A stretch of DNA of 64,000 bases from Stenotrophomonas koreensis (GTDB taxonomy: Bacteria; Pseudomonadota; Gammaproteobacteria; Xanthomonadales; Xanthomonadaceae): positions 1-64,000 of the forward strand of contig NZ_LDJH01000027.1 in the NCBI RefSeq assembly GCF_001431525.1, written 5' to 3'. The position numbers and the translations under genes are program-made. The notes under the pieces are model-generated. The model worked only from the letters and a program-made list of their open reading frames with translations. It was not told the DNA's origin and did no database searches. Shown one piece after another: positions 56,466 to 64,000 of the stretch (position 1 is its first letter; the number at the start of each line of letters is the position of its first letter).

Positions 56466-57726
56466 ATGAGCCTGTGGGTGCTCGGACTCAACCACCAGAC
56501 CGCACCGGTGGAACTGCGCGAGCGCGTGTCGTTCGCAGGCGAAGCCCTGCCCGCAGCGCTGGCATCGTTGCGCGCGCACCCGCAGGTGGAAGAGGCTGTG
56601 CTGCTTTCCACCTGCAACCGCACCGAACTGTATGCCGTCACCGATGACCCCGACAGCCTGAACCACTGGCTGAACGAGCAGGCCGGCAGCCTCGACGGCC
56701 ATCTGTACCAGCTCGGCCAGGACGAGGCGGTACGCCACCTGTTCCGGGTCGCCACCGGGCTGGATTCAATGGTGCTGGGCGAACCGCAGATCCTGGGACA
56801 GGTCAAGGATGCCTGGGGCGCGGCGCGCAGCTGCCAGACGCTGGGCAACCAGCTGGACCAGCTGTTCCAGCACAGCTTCTCGGTGGCCAAGCGCGCACGC
56901 ACCGATACCCGCATTGGCGCCAACCCGGTTTCGGTGGCCTCGATCGCGGTGCGCCTGGCACAGGAATCCTTCCTGCGTCTGGATGGTGCCACCGTGTTGC
57001 TGGTGGGTGCCGGCCAGACCATGGAGCTGGTGGCCAAACACCTGTCCGAAGCCAATGTGCGCCGTTTGCTGGTGGCCAACCGCACGCTGCCACGGGCGCA
57101 GGCACTGGCCCAGGCGCATGGCGGCATGGCCCTGGACCTGGACGCAATGCCCAGACAGCTGGCACAGGCCGATATCGTCTTCACCGCGACGGCCTCCCCG
57201 ACCCCGGTGATCGATGCCGGTATGCTGATGGCCGCGCTGAAGGCGCGCCGGCACAAGCCGATGCTGCTGTTCGACCTGGCCGTGCCGCGGGACATCGCCG
57301 CCGATGTGGCCGGGCTCGAAGATGCCTACCTGTACACGGTGGACGACCTGGAACAGGCGGTGGCTGAAAACCGCGCCAGCCGGCTGCAGGCCGCCGATGC
57401 CGCCCAGGCCATCATCGATGTCCAGGTCGACCGCTTCCTGCAGGAACAGCAGGCCGCCAGCCGGCAGGCGATCGTGCGCGAACTGCGCCATTTTGCCGAC
57501 CATACCCGCCAGAGCCTGCTGGCCCGCGCCCAGCAGCAGCTGGCAGCGGGCAAGCCGGCCGAGCAGGTGCTGGAGCAGTTTGCCAACAGCCTGACCAAAC
57601 AACTGCTGCACCCACCGACCATGGCGCTGCGCCAGGCGGCCCTGAGCAATGATGACAGCCTGCTCGACGCCGCCGCCCGCCTGTTCCCGCTGCCCTCCTC
57701 CGCAAAGACAGACACGCCCCGTGCCG

Positions 57727-57749
<23 letters not shown>
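56466..57749 (+). CDS. hemA: Glutamyl-tRNA reductase
   Basis: A 427-residue enzyme that reduces glutamyl-tRNA(Glu) to glutamate-1-semialdehyde, the first step of heme synthesis by the C5 route. The catalytic Cys50 is in [12 protein letters not shown]. The NADPH-binding domain follows with [13 protein letters not shown] and FDLAVPRDI; a long C-terminal dimerisation helix closes it. No clear ribosome site precedes the ATG at 56466. The gene is divergent from the TPR gene and overlaps prfA by 23 nt. Confidence 0.96.
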
Positions 57750-58811
<1,062 letters not shown>

Positions 58812-58812
<1 letters not shown>

Positions 58813-60491
58813 TGAGCCACGCTGCGCAGACACTGGCCCTGCGCCAGGCCGTCGCCCGCCAGCCGGAGGACTTCATCGCCTGGCTGATGCTGGCCGATGC
58901 CGAGCTCGATGGCGGGCAGCTGGCCGCCGGGGCACAGGCAGCGCAGCGTGCACTGCAGCTGCGGCCCCACCATCCCGAGGCACTGGCGCGGCTGGGCCGC
59001 GCCCACTGGCAGGCCGGTCACCACCAACAGGCGGCGCAACTGCTGGAGCAGGCCAGCCGTGGCGCCCCGGCACACCCGGGCATTGCCCTGTGGCTGGGAC
59101 ATGCGCTGGAAGACGCCGGCCCGCAACACGCCGAAGCCGCCGGCGCCGCCTACCGTCGCGCACACCAGCTGGCTCCTGAGGCCGCCTATATCGCCGCGCA
59201 CCGGCTCAACTGGCAACGCCGCCTGTGTGACTGGACCCAGCTCGATGCCCTGGCCGACCAGGTCCGCCAGGCAGTCAGCGCCGGACACGCGGTGGTGGAG
59301 CCTTTCGCCTTTCTCAGTGAATCGGCCACACCGGCCGAACAGCTGGCCTGCGCCCGCCTGCGCGCGGCCGGCCTGGCCGCCGCACCGCGGCCGGCGCCAC
59401 GCCCGGTATCCGGCCGGCGTCTGCGGGTGGGATGGCTGTCCAACGGCTTCGGCAACCACCCCACCGGCCTGCTCACCGTGGCCCTGGCCGAGGCCCTGCA
59501 CGCTGCCGGGGAGCTGGAGCTGCACCTGTTCGCGCTCAACGCCGATGACGGCAGCCCGATCCGCCAGCGCCTGGCCGCAGCGTCCCGCCTGCACCCGTTG
59601 CAGGGCCTGGACCACGCGCAGATGGCCCGGCACATCCGCCAGACCGGCATCGATGTGTTGTTCGACCTGCGCGGCTGGGGCGGCGGCGGCGCCCCGGGAG
59701 TGCTGGCCCTGCGCCCGGCCCCGGTACAGGTCAACTGGCTGGCCTACCCCGGCACCTCCGGCGCGCCATGGATCGACTGGGTACTGGCCGATGGCTTCGT
59801 GCTGCCCGCCGCCCTCGAGCCGCACTTCAGCGAGAAGGTGCTGCGCCTGCCGCGCGCCTTCCAGCCCTCCGACACCAGCCGCCGCCTGCCGCCGCCGCCA
59901 ACCCGTGCCGAGTGCGGGCTGCCGGCCAGTGGCGCGGTACTGTGCTGCTTCAACAACAGCTACAAATACAACCCGCGCAGCGTCGCCCGCCTGCTGGCCG
60001 TGCTCGAGGCGGTGCCGGACAGCGTGCTGTGGCTGCTCTCCGGCCCGGGCCAGGCCGATGCACGGCTGCGCGCGGTCGCCCAGCAGGCCGGCGTCGATCC
60101 ACAGCGACTGGTGTTCATGCCCAAGCTGCCGCATGAGCAGTACCTGGCCCGCTACGCACTGGCCGACCTGTTCCTGGACACCAGCCCCTACAACGCCCAT
60201 ACCACCGCCTCCGATGCGCTGTGGGCCGGCTGCCCGCTGCTGACCACGCCCGGCCAGACCTTCGCCGACCGTGTCGCCGGCAGCCTCAACCACCACCTGG
60301 GCATGGATGCGATGAACTGCCGCGATGACGCCGACTTCATCGCCCGCGCCATTGCCCTGGCCCGCGATCCGGCCGCGCTGGCGGCGCTGCGCCGGCAACT
60401 GGCCGCTGCCCGCGCCCACAGCAGCCTGTTTGACATGGCCGGCTTTGCCGGCGACTTCGCCGCCGCCTGCCGGCAACTGGCCCGCGGCTGA
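58812..60491 (+). CDS. OGT-like TPR glycosyltransferase (GT41, XcOGT type)
   Basis: A 559-residue protein with N-terminal TPR-like helices (about 1-190) and a GT41 catalytic domain. It is the counterpart of the Xanthomonas campestris OGT homologue whose structure is known. Key residues are seen: H216 in GFGNHPTG, K385 in NNSYKYNP (UDP phosphate contact), and NAHTTASDALWAG (461-473) matching the human enzyme's donor site. The sugar and protein target of the bacterial enzyme are not established. It starts on the last base of the prfA stop, in the place where E. coli has prmC. Confidence 0.92.
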
Positions 60492-60553
60492 GCCACTTGC
60501 CGGCGGCACCCTGCGGATTGGACACTTGCCCTTCACCCAACCGGAAATGCCGC

Positions 60554-61369
60554 ATGCGCATGAAGCGCAAGACCTACGAAGCCCTGCTCGCCCCGATGCA
60601 GCTGGAACTGACACGCATGGCCCACTGGGCCCAGCACACCGGCCAGCGCATCGCCGTCATCCTGGAAGGCCGTGACACCGCCGGCAAGGGCGGGGTGATC
60701 AAGGCCATCAGCCAGCACCTGAACCCGCGTCAGTGCCGGGTGGTGGCCCTGCCCAAACCCACCGAACGTGAAACCGGGCAGTGGTATTTCCAGCGCTATG
60801 TGCCGCATCTGCCGGCAGCCGGGGAAATCGTCCTGTTCGATCGCAGCTGGTACAACCGCGCCGGCGTGGAGCGGGTCATGGGTTACTGCAGCGATGCCCA
60901 GTACCGCAGCTTCCTGGAGCAGGCACCGGTGTTCGAGCAGCTGCTGGTGGACGATGGCATCTGGCTGTTCAAGTACTGGCTGGGGGTGGACCAGGCCGGC
61001 CAGGAACAGCGCTTTGCCGAACGCCGCGACAACCCGCTCAAGGCCTGGAAGCTGTCACCGGTGGATGTCCAGTCGCGCCTGCGCTATGCCGACTACACCG
61101 CCGCCCGCGAGGCCATGCTGGCCGCCACCCACACCCCGCAAGCGCCATGGACGCTGGTCGATTTCAATGACCAGCGCCACGGCCGGCTGACCCTGATCGA
61201 CAACCTGCTGCGGCGCCTGCCCGACACCCACATCGACAGCCCGACGGCCACCCTTGCGGCGCTGCCCCACCCGCCGCTGCGCGAGCAGTATGGCGTGCTG
61301 CAGCCGCTGCCGGGCCTGCCGCTCCCGCTGGAGCCAGCAAACCCGGCCGAGGTCGCCGCAGCGGGCTGA
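60554..61369 (+). CDS. Polyphosphate kinase 2 family protein
   Basis: A 271-residue PPK2, which uses polyphosphate to phosphorylate nucleoside mono- or diphosphates, or the reverse. Walker A is GRDTAGKGG (39-47), Walker B is FDRSWYNRAGVERVMG (95-110), and the lid Arg residues follow. One PPK2 domain is present. The ATG at 60554 has GGAA about 9 nt upstream. Whether it prefers ADP/GDP or AMP cannot be told by eye. It lies 62 nt after the OGT gene and ends convergent with the TlpA-like gene. Confidence 0.9.
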   Translation: MRMKRKTYEALLAPMQLELTRMAHWAQHTGQRIAVILEGRDTAGKGGVIKAISQHLNPRQCRVVALPKPTERETGQWYFQRYVPHLPAAGEIVLFDRSWYNRAGVERVMGYCSDAQYRSFLEQAPVFEQLLVDDGIWLFKYWLGVDQAGQEQRFAERRDNPLKAWKLSPVDVQSRLRYADYTAAREAMLAATHTPQAPWTLVDFNDQRHGRLTLIDNLLRRLPDTHIDSPTATLAALPHPPLREQYGVLQPLPGLPLPLEPANPAEVAAAG

Positions 61370-61378
61370 GCCGCGGTC

Positions 61379-61957
61379 TCAGGCCGCCGTGTCGTCCGCG
61401 CCCTGCTGCTGGATCTGCTGCTCGATCTGCGCTGCGGTGACCGGACCGAGGAAATGGTGCACCACGCGCCCCTGCGGATTGATCAGGAAGGTCATCGGCA
61501 GCCCGCGCGGGGTGGCGAAGTCCGCCGGCGGCGCATACGGATCGGCGATCACCACCGGATAGGTCACCGGGCGTTCGGCCAGGAAGGCCTGCAATGCCTC
61601 GGGCGTGGTTTCCTCATAGGCCAGGCCGACCACCCGGATGTTTTCGCGCATGCTGTGCAATGCCGACAGTTCCGGCATTTCCTTCAGGCACGGCGCACAC
61701 CAGGTCGCCCAGAAATTGACCACTACCCACTTGCCACGCTGCTCGGCCAGCACATAACGACCGCCATCGATGGTGGGCAGGTCAAGGTTGGGAAAATCCA
61801 CGGTGTAGGTCTGGGCCGGCTCACTGCTGGCCGCCGGCGTTGCCGCCTCGACAGCGGCAGCCGGCGCCACCTCGGGTTCGGGTCCGGGCGCAGCCTCGGG
61901 CTTGCAGCCAGACAATGCCAATACCAGCAGGGCAGCCAACGGGATCGGGTTTTTCAA
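61379..61957 (-). CDS. TlpA/ResA-like lipoprotein thioredoxin
   Basis: A 192-residue membrane-anchored thiol-disulfide protein. The signal ends LALSGC with Cys18 as lipid site; an Ala/Pro/Glu-rich linker follows; the thioredoxin fold has the active site WATWCAPC and the cis-Pro in [12 protein letters not shown]. It would keep periplasmic thiols, for example in cytochrome c maturation, reduced. I choose TTG at 61957 as start: GGAGAAA lies 4-5 nt upstream, and the codon overlaps the stop of the upstream gene by four bases (TTGA). No ATG gives a signal peptide. Confidence 0.82.
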   Translation of the reverse strand: MKNPIPLAALLVLALSGCKPEAAPGPEPEVAPAAAVEAATPAASSEPAQTYTVDFPNLDLPTIDGGRYVLAEQRGKWVVVNFWATWCAPCLKEMPELSALHSMRENIRVVGLAYEETTPEALQAFLAERPVTYPVVIADPYAPPADFATPRGLPMTFLINPQGRVVHHFLGPVTAAQIEQQIQQQGADDTAA

Positions 61958-63228
61958 GCGATTTCTCCGGCAGGAAACAGAATCTGGGCCACGGTCAAAT
62001 CCAGCCGCGCCGCGACAGGCCGGCGCAGGGTGTCCAGCGTAGCGCAGACCTGCCGGCCCAAGGCATCCTCGCGCAACGGCAAGGCCACCGCCTCGGCCGG
62101 AATCCGCAGCTGCAATTGTTCGTACAGTTCGCGCAGAAGCACCCGGTCCAGGTCGCGCGCCAGCAGCCATTGGCCGCGACCATCGTCGCGGATGATCCCC
62201 AGTGATTCGATCCCGCGCAGGAACTGCTGCAGCTGCGAGTCGGTCAGCATCGGCTCCAGCGCCAGCAGCGCCTCCTCGCCCAGCCCCTGGCCATGCCGGC
62301 GCGCATGGCCGAAACGGCCCAGCACCCGCAGCAAGGCATACAGGTCATGCCCGGCGGGCAGGCGCATGGCCTGCGGCTGGTAACGGAATGCGGCCAGTGA
62401 CGAGGCCAGCGAGGCCCCCAGCAGCACCGAGACCCAGCACAGGTAGATCCACAGCAGCAGGATGGGCACAAAGGCCACCGTGCCATACAGCTTCTGGTAG
62501 GACTGGAAGCTGGACAGATACATGCCCATGCCCCACTTCACCGCCTCCAGGATCAAAGTCGCCAGCAACGCACCGGCAAAGGCATGCCGCCAATGCACGG
62601 TCAGGTGCGGCACCACGCGGTATACCCCCATCACGCAGAGCATTTCGATCAGCACCGGGGTCCAGCCCAGCAGCCAGGAGGCAAACCATTGCCCTTCGGC
62701 GGTACCAAACAACGGCAGGGCAAATACCCGGCTGCTGATCGCCAGCAGCGCGGCGGCAACCATCGCGCCCAGGGTCAGCACCGTCCAGTAGACCAGGAAG
62801 CGGGTCAACTTCGGCCGTGCCGAACTGACCCGCCAGATCTGGTTGAAGGTCTGCTCGACACTGTTCAGGGTAATCAGCAGCGACACCACCAGGGCGATGA
62901 AGCCGGCAGCGGTCAGCTGCCCGGCACTGGCGGAAAACTGGTGCAGATAACCTTCGGCGGCCCGCGCGGCACTGGGCACGAAATTGGTGAAGATGTAATG
63001 GCTGAGCTGTTCACTCCAGGTGTTGAACACCGGAAAGGCCGAGAGCACGCCAAACACCACCACCGCCAGCGGCACGATCGCAAACACCGTGGTGTAGGCC
63101 AGGGAACCGGCGGCCTGGAACAGCCGGTCGGCCAGGAAACGCTGCCAGACGAACAGACCGAAAGTGATCAGCCGCTCACGGTCTCGAAGCGGCTCGACCC
63201 GGCGCTGGATGAAGGAAGGCATCTGCAT
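61954..63228 (-). CDS. YihY/BrkB-family inner-membrane protein
   Basis: A 424-residue membrane protein with about six transmembrane helices in the first 280 residues. FQAAGSLAYTTVFAIVPLAVVVFGVLS and LNSVEQTFNQIWRV are family hallmarks. This family was once misnamed RNase BN; its function is unknown. About 140 extra C-terminal residues (from TDSQLQQFLRGIESLGIIRDDGRGQWLLARDL) look like a soluble winged-helix-type domain. It is coupled to the TlpA-like gene by a TTGA overlap. Confidence 0.88.
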   Translation of the reverse strand: MQMPSFIQRRVEPLRDRERLITFGLFVWQRFLADRLFQAAGSLAYTTVFAIVPLAVVVFGVLSAFPVFNTWSEQLSHYIFTNFVPSAARAAEGYLHQFSASAGQLTAAGFIALVVSLLITLNSVEQTFNQIWRVSSARPKLTRFLVYWTVLTLGAMVAAALLAISSRVFALPLFGTAEGQWFASWLLGWTPVLIEMLCVMGVYRVVPHLTVHWRHAFAGALLATLILEAVKWGMGMYLSSFQSYQKLYGTVAFVPILLLWIYLCWVSVLLGASLASSLAAFRYQPQAMRLPAGHDLYALLRVLGRFGHARRHGQGLGEEALLALEPMLTDSQLQQFLRGIESLGIIRDDGRGQWLLARDLDRVLLRELYEQLQLRIPAEAVALPLREDALGRQVCATLDTLRRPVAARLDLTVAQILFPAGEIA

Positions 63229-63313
63229 CGCTACAGCCTACCCGATGCAGCATCGCCGCCGCATTGCCATACTGGCAGGCCGTACAACTGCTCCTGCGCA
63301 AGGAAACTGATCG

Positions 63314-63907
63314 ATGGCCGAAATCCTGGTGCTCTATTACAGCCGCGGCGGATCGGTCGCCAACCTGGCCCGTCAGATTGCCCGCGGCATTGCCGAAGTC
63401 CCCGGCTGCAGCGCCCGGTTGCGCAGCGTGCCGCCGGTAGCCGCGGTGACCAGCGTGGCCGCACCACCGGTACCGGATTCCGGCGCACCGTATGTCAGCG
63501 AGGAAGACCTGTTGCAGTGCGATGGTCTGGTGCTGGGCAGCCCGACCCGTTTTGGCAACATGGCCGCACCGATGAAGTACTGGCTGGACGGCCTGGGCGC
63601 GCAGTGGGCCAGCGGGGTGCTGGTCGGCAAACCGGCCGCGGTGTTCACCTCCAGTGCCTCGATGCATGGCGGCCAGGAATCCACGCTGTTGAGCATGCAG
63701 CTGCCCTTGCTGCATCACGGCTGCCTGATTGTCGGCATCCCGTTTACCGAAACCGCACTGAGCCACACCCGCAGTGGCGGCACTCCGTATGGCGCCAGCC
63801 ATGTTGCCGGTGCCGGCGATGACCCACAGCCCAGCGATGAGGAAATCATTCTCGCCCGCTGCCTGGGCCGGCGCGTGGCCGATATCGCCAGCCGGCTGGC
63901 ACGATGA
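63314..63907 (+). CDS. wrbA: WrbA-like NAD(P)H:quinone oxidoreductase
   Basis: A 197-residue flavodoxin-like protein. VLYYSRGGSVANLARQIA is the FMN phosphate loop, SPTRFGNMAAPMKYWLDGLG the WrbA signature, and SASMHGGQEST and TPYGASHVAG complete the FMN site. WrbA proteins reduce quinones by two electrons and limit redox cycling. The stop overlaps the next start by four bases (ATGA). Confidence 0.92.
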   Translation: MAEILVLYYSRGGSVANLARQIARGIAEVPGCSARLRSVPPVAAVTSVAAPPVPDSGAPYVSEEDLLQCDGLVLGSPTRFGNMAAPMKYWLDGLGAQWASGVLVGKPAAVFTSSASMHGGQESTLLSMQLPLLHHGCLIVGIPFTETALSHTRSGGTPYGASHVAGAGDDPQPSDEEIILARCLGRRVADIASRLAR

Positions 63908-64000
63908 CATCCGCACGCCCCTGGCTGCTGATCGCTGCCCTGGCGCTGCAGGGCAGCCTGTATCTGGCCTGGTTGACCCAGGGCCGCTTTGTGCTGGCCA
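63904..64000 (+). CDS. Small membrane protein (DUF2069-like), partial
   Basis: Only 32 codons fall inside the window. The start MTSARPWLLIAALALQGSLYLAWLTQGRFVLA is one hydrophobic segment, the first membrane helix. A DUF2069 protein is often found directly after wrbA in Pseudomonas and Xanthomonas, which is the reason for the label. The 4-base overlap with wrbA suggests coupling. Confidence 0.6.
   Translation, partial: MTSARPWLLIAALALQGSLYLAWLTQGRFVLA

Overview
The window is GC-rich chromosomal DNA from a gammaproteobacterium, most likely Xanthomonadaceae and probably Stenotrophomonas or a close relative. The evidence is the proteins and gene order: a class II DAHP synthase, a bacterial O-GlcNAc-transferase-like protein of the XcOGT type behind prfA, the order hemA-prfA facing a TPR gene, lolB, ispE, tRNA-Gln, prs, rplY, pth and ychF, and two identical EF-Tu proteins. 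I see no insertion sequence, prophage, CRISPR array or rRNA. The genus is inferred; the family is fairly secure.

Layout. 1-10.9 kb holds housekeeping genes: a SleB-like hydrolase, beta-class GST, acyl-CoA synthetase, M14 peptidase, rluA, mdh, a cyclophilin, typA, DAHP synthase and dsbB. 10.9-44.3 kb is almost entirely minus-strand translation and transcription machinery. In transcription order it runs tRNA-Tyr, tRNA-Gly, tRNA-Thr, tuf2, tRNA-Trp, secE, nusG, rplK, rplA, rplJ, rplL, rpoB, rpoC; then rpsL, rpsG, fusA, tuf1; then the S10, spc and alpha clusters from rpsJ to rplQ. Sigma70-like promoters with GC-rich discriminators precede tRNA-Tyr, rplK, rpsL and rpsJ. Structured gaps between rpsN and rpsH, rplR and rpsE, and secY and rpsM suggest that the long array is divided into several transcription or control units.

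44.4-49.5 kb is the main accessory locus: a periplasmic isoaspartyl peptidase, a cyanophycinase-like lipoprotein, and a divergent TonB-dependent receptor. A perfect 19-bp palindrome lies in the gap between the lipoprotein and the receptor. Together they look like a scavenging system for cyanophycin or other beta-aspartyl peptides. The lipoprotein would cut the polymer, the receptor could import oligomers, and the peptidase would split beta-Asp dipeptides.

49.6-64 kb returns to housekeeping: ychF, pth, rplY, prs, tRNA-Gln, ispE, lolB and a TPR protein on the minus strand; hemA, prfA, an OGT-like glycosyltransferase and a PPK2 on the plus strand; then a TlpA-like lipoprotein thioredoxin and a YihY-family membrane protein; and finally a WrbA-like flavoprotein with the start of a small membrane protein cut off by the window edge.
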